Below are positions 26,127 through 34,254 of a stretch of DNA of 64,000 bases, piece by piece. Source of the stretch: an uncultured Muribaculaceae bacterium (GTDB lineage Bacteria > Bacteroidota > Bacteroidia > Bacteroidales > Muribaculaceae); assembly GCA_944320595.1 (NCBI GenBank), contig CALUIB010000012.1, positions 33,113 to 97,112 on the forward strand, given 5' to 3'. Each line of letters opens with the position of its first letter. Position 1 is the stretch's first letter. A program made the position numbers and the translations under genes. Under the pieces are notes generated by a model. That model saw only the letters and a program-made list of their open reading frames with translations. It did no database searches and had not been told where the DNA came from.

Positions 26127-26194
26127 CGCCATTCCGCCATAACCCCGTGTAACCAAATTACTGCCCTGTGTACCCTTATTACATTTCGCCCCCT

Positions 26195-26237
26195 TCTACT
26201 CGAAAAAATGTGTAAATACGCAAAAATTTCGAGTAGA
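26195..26237. promoter_or_regulatory. 11-bp inverted repeat between divergent iron-ADH and lipid-kinase genes
   Basis: TCTACTCGAAA (26195-26205) and TTTCGAGTAGA (26227-26237) form a perfect inverted repeat with a 21-base spacer, centred between two divergent promoters. A two-site operator or a hairpin are both possible. Confidence 0.55.
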
Positions 26238-26281
26238 GCATACCACCGCACAAAAATGACAGCAATTATGGCGGAAATTTG

Positions 26282-26289
26282 TAACTTTG
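26282..26289 (+). promoter_or_regulatory. -7 element for lipid-kinase gene
   Basis: TAACTTTG lies 33 bases before the ATG at 26323. A -33 element is not evident. Confidence 0.5.
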
Positions 26290-26322
26290 CACTCCACAAA
26301 ACAGAGAAGAGGCGACAACACT

Positions 26323-27300
26323 ATGGCAGAGAAGTTGAAACTGATGGCGATAATAAACCCCATATCGGGTACCGATGGCGGCAAAAACACAATGCCCCAG
26401 GTGATAGCACAGGCCATCGACCACACGCGCTTTGATGTGGACACCCGCTTCACGCAATATGCCGGACACGCCACCGCACTGGCCGCCGAGGCCATAGCCG
26501 CCGGCTGCCACGGGGTGCTTGCCGTGGGCGGCGACGGCACGGTCAACGAGGTGGCATCGGCCCTGCGCGACACGCCTGTGTCGCTGGGCATAGTGCCATG
26601 CGGCTCGGGCAACGGGCTTGCCCGCCACTTGGGCATACCGCTTGAGCCTGAAAAAGCCATCTCAATAATAAACCACAACCACACCGAGGCCCTCGACTAC
26701 TGCACGGTGAACGAACGCCCCTTCTTCTGCACCTGCGGGGTGGGGTTCGATGCCATGGTGAGCGAGAAATTCGCACAGGCAGGCCGCCGCGGCCCCATCA
26801 CCTACCTGCAAAAGGCCCTTGGCGAATACCTCCGCTACCATAGCGAGGAATACATCATCGAGACCGCCGACAAGGTGGTGGCCGAAAAAGCCTTCATAAT
26901 AGCCTGCGGCAACGCCTCGCAATATGGCAACAACGCCTTCATAGCCCCACAGGCAAGCATGAAAGACGGCTTGATAGATGTCACCGTGATACTGCCGTTC
27001 ACCCCCATCGACACCGCCATGATGAGCCTGCTGCTATTCACCAAGCACCTCGACCAGGACACCAACATACAGTCGTTCCGCACTGCCGAGCTTACCATAC
27101 GCCGCCCGCGCGCCGACGTCATGCACATCGACGGAGAGCCGGTGATGATGCCAGCCGAGCTGCACATAAAGTGCCACAAGGGGGGCATATCGGTTTTCCT
27201 GCCACAGGAGGATGCCGAAAACCGCAAAAACCTGCTCTCGCCCATCGAAGACGGATTTTGGGCATTCGTCAATGCCATACGCAACGAGCTTAACATCTGA
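26323..27300 (+). CDS. YegS/diacylglycerol-kinase-family lipid kinase
   Basis: A 325-residue member of the DAGK catalytic family. Seen: the INPISGTDGG opening, GGDGTVNEVASAL (about 68-80), the GIVPCGSGNGLARHLGIP substrate loop, and the C-terminal HIDGEPVMMPAE. These enzymes phosphorylate diacylglycerol or related lipids with ATP at the membrane; the exact lipid is unknown (the family includes YegS, DgkB and sphingosine-kinase-like members). Start 26323 is preferred; a weaker in-frame start 12 codons earlier overlaps the promoter. Confidence 0.9.
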   Translation: MAEKLKLMAIINPISGTDGGKNTMPQVIAQAIDHTRFDVDTRFTQYAGHATALAAEAIAAGCHGVLAVGGDGTVNEVASALRDTPVSLGIVPCGSGNGLARHLGIPLEPEKAISIINHNHTEALDYCTVNERPFFCTCGVGFDAMVSEKFAQAGRRGPITYLQKALGEYLRYHSEEYIIETADKVVAEKAFIIACGNASQYGNNAFIAPQASMKDGLIDVTVILPFTPIDTAMMSLLLFTKHLDQDTNIQSFRTAELTIRRPRADVMHIDGEPVMMPAELHIKCHKGGISVFLPQEDAENRKNLLSPIEDGFWAFVNAIRNELNI

Positions 27301-27357
27301 CACCCTGCACCACAAACACGCAACGCCCTCAACAATAATATGTTTTGCAACATATTT

Positions 27358-27392
27358 AGGCACTTTAACTTCACAAAGTGCCTTTTTTTTTT
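27358..27392 (+). terminator. Lipid-kinase terminator
   Basis: AGGCACTTT (27358-27366) pairs with AAAGTGCCT (27375-27383) and is followed by a run of ten T residues through 27392. The T run also provides the TTTG of the next promoter. Confidence 0.85.
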
Positions 27393-27421
27393 GCTTTTTT
27401 AGCACATACTTAGTAATTTCG
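27390..27421 (+). promoter_or_regulatory. Promoter of the glycogen operon
   Basis: TTTG (27390-27393), 20 bases, TAATTTCG (27414-27421), one base off TAnnTTTG, 57 bases before the ATG. It is fused to the preceding terminator tract. Confidence 0.6.
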
Positions 27422-27477
27422 TTGCTTAGAATGAAAATTATAATTTTTACCATTATCAAACCTAAAATCTCTTATTG

Positions 27478-29424
27478 ATGAGCTACTTAAAATTTGATAA
27501 GAACCTGATGATTAACCTTGAGCAATCCCTTCCCAAGGAAATGCTCCGCACTAATCAATCGGGAGCGTATCACTGCACGACCATCGTTGACTGCAATACG
27601 CGCAAGCAACACGGGCTCTTGGTCATCCCCATCCCCGAAATGGACGATGACAACCACGTCCTCCTCTCATCGTTAGATGAAACTGTTATCCAGCACGGCG
27701 CGCCATTCAACCTGGGTCTGCACAAGTATGGCGGGAACTGCTTCAGCCCCAACGGGCACAAGTATATCCGCGAATTCGACTGCGAGACAGTTCCCCGCAC
27801 CACCTACCGCGTGGGCGGCGTAATCATGACCAAAGAAAAGATTTTCATCTCGCACGAGAACCGCATCCTTATCCGTTACACGCTGGTTGACGCGCACTCG
27901 CAGACGACACTGCAATTCCGCCCGTTCCTGGCATTCCGCAACGCCAACGACCTGTGCGTGGAAAATGGCATGGCCAGCCGCGAATACCACGAAATAACCA
28001 ACGGCATAGCCACCTGCATGTATCCCGGCTACCCCACGCTGGTGATGCAATTCAACAAGAAACCCGAATTCGTGTTCAACCCCAACTGGTACAAGGGCAT
28101 CGAATACATCAAGGACCAGGAACGCGGCATCCCTTACCGCGAAGACCTGTATGTTCCCGGATACTTCCAGCTTGAAATAAAGAAAGGCGAAAGCATAATC
28201 TTCTCGGCAGGCACCTCCGAGGCCGACACCGAGCAATTTGCCGACATGTATGCCAAGGAAATCAAGTCGCGCACGCCGCGCACAAGTTTCTACAACTGCA
28301 TGAAGAACTGCGCAAAGCAATTCTACGTGACCAACGCGCATGGCCGCTACCTGCTGGCCGGCTACCCATGGTTCAAGATACGCGCCCGCGACGAGATGAT
28401 AGCCCTGCCCGGCACCACAATATCGGTACACCACCGCCCCGACTTCGAGGGCATCATGGAAACCGCCGTCGCAGCCTACCGCCACTTCATGAAAACCGGC
28501 GAGCTCGACCGCGTGATGCAAGGCATCGACCTGCCCGACATACCGCTGTGGCAAATATGGGCCCTGCAACAATACTATAAAGAGGCCGGAGCCGAAGAAA
28601 CCATCAAGCGATACGGCGACTTCATCAAGGAAGTGCTCGACTACATCATAGCCAACCGCCACCCCAACCTCGAACTGAACGATGCCGGGTTGCTCTCGTC
28701 GAACGGCAAGGCAAAACCCATCTCGTGGATGGATGCCTCATACCCCGGCGGAGCGCCAATAATCCCGCGCACGGGATACCTGGTGGAATTCAACGCTCTG
28801 TGGTACAACGACCTGATGTTTGCCCAAGAGCTGTTTGCAGGCGTGCCCGAAGAAGCCGAGAACCTGAAGAAGTGGGAAGGAATAACCTCGCACCTTAAAG
28901 ACTCGTTCATCGAAACATTCCTCAACGACTACGGATACCTTTACGATTACGTTTCGGGCTTGTTCACCGACCTGAGCGTGCGCCCCAACATGATTATCGC
29001 CGCAGGACTCGACTACTCGCCGCTCGACCGTCGCCAACGCCGCTCGGTACTCGATGTGGTGACTCGCGAGTTGCTCACCCCCAAGGGGCTGCGCACACTC
29101 AGCCCCAAGAGTTTCGGCTACACGCCGTGCTACCTCGGCAGCCCCGAGCAGCGCGAATATGCCTACTACCAAGGCTCGGCCCGCCCGTGGCTCATGGGTT
29201 TCTATGCCGACGCCTACTCCAAGGTATTCGGCATGAGCGGAGTGTCGTTCATCGAGCGCATGATGATAGGCTTCGAAGACGAAATGACGCAAGGCTGCAT
29301 AGGCTCGCTCAGCGAGCTGTATGACGGCAACCCGCCATTCACCGGCCGCGGCGCCGTGAGCTTTGCCGCCAACGTGGGCGGTGTGCTGCGCGTGCTGCGA
29401 CAATTGAAAAACCTGAATTTATAA
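27478..29424 (+). CDS. Glycogen debranching enzyme (amylo-alpha-1,6-glucosidase, GH133)
   Basis: A 648-residue protein with an N-terminal GDE_N-type domain (about 1-225, starting with the QSGAYHCTTIVDCNTRKQHGLL region) and a C-terminal (alpha/alpha)6 GDE_C domain (about 270-640). The C-terminal domain holds the conserved AGYPWFKIRARDEMIALPG and GKAKPISWMDASY...PRTGYLVEFNALWYND motifs carrying the catalytic carboxylates. It removes alpha-1,6-linked branch glucose from glycogen in the cytoplasm. First gene of a three-gene glycogen operon; the GT4 synthase follows by 23 bases. ATG 27478 is chosen over the adjacent TTG. Confidence 0.95.
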   Translation: MSYLKFDKNLMINLEQSLPKEMLRTNQSGAYHCTTIVDCNTRKQHGLLVIPIPEMDDDNHVLLSSLDETVIQHGAPFNLGLHKYGGNCFSPNGHKYIREFDCETVPRTTYRVGGVIMTKEKIFISHENRILIRYTLVDAHSQTTLQFRPFLAFRNANDLCVENGMASREYHEITNGIATCMYPGYPTLVMQFNKKPEFVFNPNWYKGIEYIKDQERGIPYREDLYVPGYFQLEIKKGESIIFSAGTSEADTEQFADMYAKEIKSRTPRTSFYNCMKNCAKQFYVTNAHGRYLLAGYPWFKIRARDEMIALPGTTISVHHRPDFEGIMETAVAAYRHFMKTGELDRVMQGIDLPDIPLWQIWALQQYYKEAGAEETIKRYGDFIKEVLDYIIANRHPNLELNDAGLLSSNGKAKPISWMDASYPGGAPIIPRTGYLVEFNALWYNDLMFAQELFAGVPEEAENLKKWEGITSHLKDSFIETFLNDYGYLYDYVSGLFTDLSVRPNMIIAAGLDYSPLDRRQRRSVLDVVTRELLTPKGLRTLSPKSFGYTPCYLGSPEQREYAYYQGSARPWLMGFYADAYSKVFGMSGVSFIERMMIGFEDEMTQGCIGSLSELYDGNPPFTGRGAVSFAANVGGVLRVLRQLKNLNL

Positions 29425-29447
29425 CCCTAAGATTACTCTTTTACGAT

Positions 29448-30713
29448 ATGAAAGCTTTAATGTTTGGCTGGGAATTTCCCCCTCACATCCTCGGCGGGTT
29501 GGGAACTGCCAGCTACGGCCTCACCAAGGGAATGTGGGAAAACGGTGACATGGACATCACTTTCGTTATCCCGAAACCGTGGGGCGACGAAGACCGACAA
29601 TTCGCACACATCATAGGTGCGAACTCGACGCCGGTCGTGTGGAGGGATGTCAACTGGGACTATGTGCAGAACCGCATCGGCAATGTCATGGACCCACAGA
29701 TGTATTACGACCTGCGCGACCATATCTACGCCGACTTCAACTATATGCGCACCAACGACCTCGGGTGCATTGAATTTTCGGGCCGTTACCCCGACAACCT
29801 GCTTGAAGAAATCAACAACTACTCGATTGTGGCAGGCGTGATAGCACGTACCGTGCCGTGCGACGTGATACACTCGCACGACTGGCTCACCTATCCCGCC
29901 GGGATACACGCCAAGCAAGTGACCGGCAAGCCATTAGTGATACACGTACACGCCACCGACTTCGACCGCAGCCGCGGCAACGTGAACCCCACGGTTTACG
30001 GCATAGAACGCGACGGCATGAACAACGCCGACCACATCATCACCGTGAGCGAGCTCACCCGCCGCACCGTAATCGAGAAATACGGGCAAGACCCCGCCAA
30101 GGTGACCACCGTGCACAATGCAGTGGAACCACTGAGCGAGGAGATACGCAACATAAAAGTAGAACACGGCAAGGACAAGGTTATCACCTTCCTGGGCCGC
30201 ATAACCATGCAGAAGGGGCCCGAATACTTCGTCGAGGCCGCGTCGATGGTGCTGCACAAGACGCACAACGTGCGTTTCGTGATGGCCGGCAGCGGCGACA
30301 TGATGGAAAAGATGATACGCCTCGCCGCCGACCGCGACATTGCCGACCGTTTCCACTTCACAGGCTTCCTGCGCGGCCGCCAGGTGTATGAAATGCTTGC
30401 GGCAAGCGACGTGTACGTGATGCCCTCGGTTTCCGAGCCTTTCGGCATCTCGCCGCTCGAAGCCATGCAGATGGGGTGCCCGTCGATTATATCCAAGCAG
30501 TCGGGCTGCGCCGAAATCCTTGAAAACGTAATCAAGGTGGATTACTGGGACATACACGCCATGGCCGATGCCATGTTCGCTCTCGTGAACTACCCGGCCC
30601 TGCACAACCACCTGCGCGACAACGGCCTTGCCGAAATCGACACCATACAGTGGAAAAAAGCCGGTGCCAAGGTGATAAACATCTACAACCAGGTAATCAA
30701 CAACCGCCGGTAA
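29448..30713 (+). CDS. GT4 glycosyltransferase, probable glycogen synthase
   Basis: A 421-residue GT-B glycosyltransferase. The N-terminal lobe opens FGWEFPPHILGGLGTASYGL (acceptor and donor loop), with HSHDWLTYPAG near residue 143 and HVHATDFDRSRGN. The C-terminal lobe has FLGRITMQKGPEYFVEAA and the donor motif EPFGISPLEAM (E-x7-E). It is expected to elongate alpha-1,4-glucan, as in the GT4 synthases of Bacteroides glycogen operons. The GT5-lobe protein at 4602 lacks this C-terminal half. The GH57 gene follows by 73 bases. Confidence 0.93.
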   Translation: MKALMFGWEFPPHILGGLGTASYGLTKGMWENGDMDITFVIPKPWGDEDRQFAHIIGANSTPVVWRDVNWDYVQNRIGNVMDPQMYYDLRDHIYADFNYMRTNDLGCIEFSGRYPDNLLEEINNYSIVAGVIARTVPCDVIHSHDWLTYPAGIHAKQVTGKPLVIHVHATDFDRSRGNVNPTVYGIERDGMNNADHIITVSELTRRTVIEKYGQDPAKVTTVHNAVEPLSEEIRNIKVEHGKDKVITFLGRITMQKGPEYFVEAASMVLHKTHNVRFVMAGSGDMMEKMIRLAADRDIADRFHFTGFLRGRQVYEMLAASDVYVMPSVSEPFGISPLEAMQMGCPSIISKQSGCAEILENVIKVDYWDIHAMADAMFALVNYPALHNHLRDNGLAEIDTIQWKKAGAKVINIYNQVINNRR

Positions 30714-30786
30714 ACCATTAACGCCACACGTGGCAAGAGATTTTTTCATTTACCATTCAAGAAAACAAAAAAACAACCAGACAATA

Positions 30787-32202
30787 ATGAAAGCAATCTG
30801 TTTCTACTTTCAAATCCACCAGCCGTTCCGCCTGAAGACCTACCGTTTCTTCAACATCGGTAACGACCACTATTACTATGATGACTTTGCCAACGATGAC
30901 ATCATCACTCGCATCGCGCACCGCTCATACCTGCCCGCCAACCAGACGCTGCTCGAAATGATTAACGCCTCGGGCAAGCAATTCAAGGTGGCATTCTCGA
31001 TAAGCGGCACGGCCCTCGAACAGCTTGAGCAATACGTGCCCGAGTTCATCGAATCGATGAAAGAGCTCGTTGACACGGGCTGCGTGGAATTCCTTTCCGA
31101 GACCTACGCGCACTCGCTCGCCTCGCTCAAAGATACCGAGGAATTCATCGAGCAAGTAAAACAGCACGATGAAAAGATATACCAGCTCTTCGGCCAGCGT
31201 CCGACGGTGTTCCGCAACACCGAGCTCATATACAGCGACGACATCTCGGCCGTAGTGGCAAGCATGGGCTTCAAGGCCGCAATCACCGACGGCGCAAAGC
31301 ACATCCTGGGCTGGAAGTCGCCCAACTACGTGTATAGCTCGGCCGCCGCTCCGCAACTGAAACTGCTGCTGAAGAACTCGAAGATGAGCGACGACATCTC
31401 GTTCCGTTTCAGCAACTCCGACTGGAGCGACTATCCATTGACCGCCGACAAGTATATCGACTGGATTGCCAACCTGCCGCAAGAGGAGCAAATCGTGAAC
31501 CTGTTCATGAACTACGAAACGCTGGGCGAACTGCAACCGCGCGAATCGGGCATATTCGAGTTCATGAAGGCACTGCCGCGATTCGCCGCCGAGCGCGGAA
31601 TAGAGTTCTGGACACCGAGCGAAACTGTGGCCAAGCTGAAATCGGTGGGCGAACTGTCGGTGCCATACCCCATGTCATGGGCCGACGAAGCACGCGACAC
31701 CAGCGCATGGCTCGGCAACGACTTGCAGAACGAGGCTTTCAACAAGCTATACTCTGTGGCCGAACGCGTCAACCTGTGCACCGACCGCCGCTTGAAACAA
31801 GACTGGTACTACCTGCAGGCATCCGACCACTTCTACTACATGAGCACCAAGCACCTCAACGACGGTGCCGTGCACTCGCACTACAGCCCCTACGAGTCGC
31901 CGTTCCAGGCTTTCATGAACTATATGAACGTGCTGGCCGACTTCATCGTGCGCGTCGAGGAGCAATACCCGCTTTCTATCGAGAACGAAGAGCTTAACGC
32001 ATTGCTGACCACGATACGCAACCAGTCGAAGGAAATCGAGCAACTCAACCGAGAAATCTCGCTGCTGCGCACCAACATCATCAACTCGGAAGATGAGGAC
32101 AAGGCAGCCGAGGCCACAAAGGCAGCCGCCAAGGCTCCGGCAAAAAAGACGGCCACACGCAAAGCCCCGGCCAAGAAAACAGCTGCAAAAGATAAGGAAT
32201 AA
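30787..32202 (+). CDS. GH57 alpha-amylase-family protein with variant active-site motif and Lys/Ala-rich tail
   Basis: A 471-residue GH57 protein. Region 1 is FQIHQPFR (His11). The nucleophile region is FRNTELIYSDD with Glu146. In the region where GH57 amylases that I know read D-Y-E-T-F-G-E-H, this protein reads N-Y-E-T-L-G-E-L, with Asn242 in place of the presumed acid/base Asp. A coiled-coil-like segment (about 410-433) precedes an unusual tail, about residues 437-471, made of repeated AKKT/RKAPAKK words like histone H1. The family would act on glycogen in the cytoplasm; the variant motif makes activity uncertain. Start 30787 is preferred; an in-frame start 19 codons upstream has no family match. 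Last gene of the operon. Confidence 0.88.
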   Translation: MKAICFYFQIHQPFRLKTYRFFNIGNDHYYYDDFANDDIITRIAHRSYLPANQTLLEMINASGKQFKVAFSISGTALEQLEQYVPEFIESMKELVDTGCVEFLSETYAHSLASLKDTEEFIEQVKQHDEKIYQLFGQRPTVFRNTELIYSDDISAVVASMGFKAAITDGAKHILGWKSPNYVYSSAAAPQLKLLLKNSKMSDDISFRFSNSDWSDYPLTADKYIDWIANLPQEEQIVNLFMNYETLGELQPRESGIFEFMKALPRFAAERGIEFWTPSETVAKLKSVGELSVPYPMSWADEARDTSAWLGNDLQNEAFNKLYSVAERVNLCTDRRLKQDWYYLQASDHFYYMSTKHLNDGAVHSHYSPYESPFQAFMNYMNVLADFIVRVEEQYPLSIENEELNALLTTIRNQSKEIEQLNREISLLRTNIINSEDEDKAAEATKAAAKAPAKKTATRKAPAKKTAAKDKE

Positions 32203-32228
32203 CCCTATATAGCAAGCTCACAAGCAAC

Positions 32229-32266
32229 AAAGCACCGCCGACGCTGCTGCCGGCGGTGCTTTTGTT
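32229..32266 (+). terminator. Glycogen operon terminator
   Basis: AAAGCACCGCCG (32229-32240) pairs with CGGCGGTGCTTT (32251-32262) around a 10-base loop, then TTGTTT. Confidence 0.8.
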
Positions 32267-32364
32267 TGCCCCCGAGCCTGCGGCCATGCGCACAAGCATA
32301 GCCAGCCACGCCGCCCCCGCACGGCGCAAAACTTCGGCGAAACCGAAAAATATAGTCTTAAAGC

Positions 32365-32395
32365 ATTGCAGATTAAAGTAAAATAAGTAAATTTG
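32365..32395 (+). promoter_or_regulatory. Promoter of the candidate structured RNA
   Basis: ATTG (32365-32368), 19 bases, TAAATTTG (32388-32395). No coding frame starts downstream before the acpP promoter. Confidence 0.6.
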
Positions 32396-32399
32396 CAGC

Positions 32400-32640
32400 C
32401 TGTTAAGCAATTTATGGCCTCGCCGTGTATGGTAATGGCAACAGCGACAGAGCTGTCAATTAAGGACTTGGGCAAAAGCCCTTCGCCACCACCGCATGGC
32501 AGCTAGGCTTGCACGGAAGCGTCCATGCAAGCAAGCACCAAGGCGAGGAAACAATGATAAAAGCCAAGGAACAGGGCTAAAACCTGCACGCTATGCGCAA
32601 AAATGTGCAAGAAAGTCCAATTTAAGGCGTTAAATTTTTT
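32400..32640 (+). ncRNA. Candidate structured non-coding RNA upstream of acpP
   Basis: The unit starts just after a TAAATTTG promoter and ends at AATTTAA-ggcg-TTAAATT (32619-32636) with a T tract to 32640. A 7-bp stem, CCTCGCC (32418-32424) with GGCGAGG (32542-32548), closes a junction. Branch one is GGTaaTGGC (32431-32439) with GCCAccACC (32485-32493), topped by hairpins at 32441-32456 and 32470-32481 (GGGC-aaaa-GCCC). Branch two is GCTTGCA (32507-32513) with TGCAAGC (32526-32532). A tail hairpin TGCGCA-aaaa-TGTGCA is at 32594-32609. There is no ORF. I did not recognise RNase P, tmRNA or SRP RNA motifs. A 6S-type or lineage-specific RNA is possible. Confidence 0.6.
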
Positions 32641-32660
32641 CATATCTGAATTAAAATTGC

Positions 32661-32668
32661 TTACTTTG
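32661..32668 (+). promoter_or_regulatory. Probable acpP promoter -7 element
   Basis: TTACTTTG, one base off TAnnTTTG, 49 bases before the acpP ATG, with TTTT 20 bases upstream. The same variant stands before fucI. Confidence 0.45.
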
Positions 32669-32717
32669 TGCCGCAAAATACATTATCCGAATTATAACTA
32701 TCTAAAAATTAATCATT

Positions 32718-32951
32718 ATGTCAGAAATTGCAGAAAAGGTAAAAGCAATAATTGTAGAAAAGCTTGGAGTAAACGAATCTGAAGTAACACCTGAAGCTAC
32801 ATTTGCTCAAGATCTTGGTGCTGATTCACTCGACACTGTGGAATTGATCATGGAATTTGAAAAGCAATTCGGCATCGAAATTCCCGATGACAAGGCCGAG
32901 GGCATAGTAACTGTTGGCGACGCCATCAAGTTCATCGAAGAAAACAAATAA
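32718..32951 (+). CDS. acpP: Acyl carrier protein
   Basis: A 77-residue acidic protein. The phosphopantetheine-attachment serine is Ser37 in [11 protein letters not shown], and the length and helical pattern are standard. It carries growing acyl chains in fatty acid synthesis. fabF follows by 23 bases and rnc after that, a common arrangement. A candidate RNA gene precedes it. Confidence 0.98.
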   Translation: MSEIAEKVKAIIVEKLGVNESEVTPEATFAQDLGADSLDTVELIMEFEKQFGIEIPDDKAEGIVTVGDAIKFIEENK

Positions 32952-32974
32952 GAAAGAAATCACATTAATCTATA

Positions 32975-34237
32975 ATGGAGTTAAAAAGAGTTGTTGTAAC
33001 AGGCTTGGGAGCCGTGACTCCTCTCGGCAACGATGTTGAAACCACATGGCAAAATGCCGTGGCGGGAGTAAGCGGTGCCGGGCCTATTACGCATTTCGAC
33101 GCATCTCTGTTCAAGACCCAGTTTGCGTGCGAGGTGAAGAACTTCAACGGGGCCGATTTCTTCGACCGCAAGAGGTTGCGCACCCTCGACCTCTATTCCC
33201 AATACGCCCTTGTGGCTGCCCAACAGGCCGTTGAAGACTCTAAAATCAACGCCGAGGGCATCGATGCCGACAACGTAGGTGTCATATTCTCATCGGGCAT
33301 CGGAGGTCTGCACACATTCGAGGAGGAAGCCGGCTACTACGCCATGCACTGTGACCAGGGGCCAAAGTACAATCCATTCTTCATCCCGAAGATGATTGCC
33401 GACATAGCCGCAGGCCACATTTCCATGCAATATGGTTTCCGTGGGCCTAACTTCGGGATCGTCTCGGCTTGCGCATCATCGACCAACGCCTTGATCGACG
33501 CATTCAACTACATTCGTTTAGGTATGGCTGTTGCAATGGTCAGCGGCGGTGCCGAGGCTGCCGTTTACCCTGCCGGGGTGGGCGGTTTCAACTCAATGCA
33601 CGCCCTTTCCACCCGCAACGACTCGCCCGAGACGGCTTCGCGCCCCTTCAGCGGCTCGCGCGACGGGTTCGTCATTGGCGAAGGTTCGGCCTGCCTCGTA
33701 CTCGAAGAACTTGAACACGCCAAGGCTCGTGGTGCCAAGATTTATTGCGAAGTTGTCGGCGGCGGTATGTCGGCCGATGCCTACCACATCACAGCAAGCC
33801 ACCCCGAAGGGCTTGGCGCAAAGCTCGTGATGAAACGGGCAATAGCCGATGCAGGGCTTACACCTGCCGATGTCGATTACATCAACGTGCACGGCACTTC
33901 TACCCCGGTAGGAGACTTGTCGGAAGTGAAGGCCATCAAGGAAGTATGGGGCGACGATGCCTACCGCTTGAGCATCAGCTCTACCAAGTCGATGACCGGC
34001 CACCTGCTCGGTGCTACCGGCGCACTCGAAGTGCTCTTCTGCGTCAAGTCGATAACCGACGGCATAGTTCCTCCGACAATCAACCATGCCGACGACGACC
34101 TTGACCCAGAGATTGACTACAAGTTAAATTTCACATTTAACAAGGCACAAAAACGCGACATCAACGTGGCGCTATCCAACACATTCGGTTTCGGCGGGCA
34201 CAATGCCAGCATGATTGTAAAAAAATACACCGAATAA
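32975..34237 (+). CDS. fabF: 3-oxoacyl-ACP synthase II FabF
   Basis: A 420-residue condensing enzyme. The catalytic triad is Cys166 (VSACASSTNAL), His306 (NVHGTSTPVGD) and His343 (KSMTGHLLGATGA). The gatekeeper-type FGFGGHNAS motif near the end is intact. It elongates acyl-ACP with malonyl-ACP in type II fatty acid synthesis. It lies in an acpP-fabF-rnc operon with a 17-base gap to rnc. Confidence 0.97.
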   Translation: MELKRVVVTGLGAVTPLGNDVETTWQNAVAGVSGAGPITHFDASLFKTQFACEVKNFNGADFFDRKRLRTLDLYSQYALVAAQQAVEDSKINAEGIDADNVGVIFSSGIGGLHTFEEEAGYYAMHCDQGPKYNPFFIPKMIADIAAGHISMQYGFRGPNFGIVSACASSTNALIDAFNYIRLGMAVAMVSGGAEAAVYPAGVGGFNSMHALSTRNDSPETASRPFSGSRDGFVIGEGSACLVLEELEHAKARGAKIYCEVVGGGMSADAYHITASHPEGLGAKLVMKRAIADAGLTPADVDYINVHGTSTPVGDLSEVKAIKEVWGDDAYRLSISSTKSMTGHLLGATGALEVLFCVKSITDGIVPPTINHADDDLDPEIDYKLNFTFNKAQKRDINVALSNTFGFGGHNASMIVKKYTE

Positions 34238-34254
34238 AAAAATACGCACGTTCC

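Noticed and set aside
32400..32640. Candidate RNA considered as RNase P RNA, tmRNA or SRP RNA
   Set aside because: The conserved RNase P region (GAGGAAAGTCCGGGC-like), the tmRNA tRNA-like ends and the SRP GGAAGCAGCC-like tetraloop motif are not found; only loose partial words such as GAAAGTCC occur.
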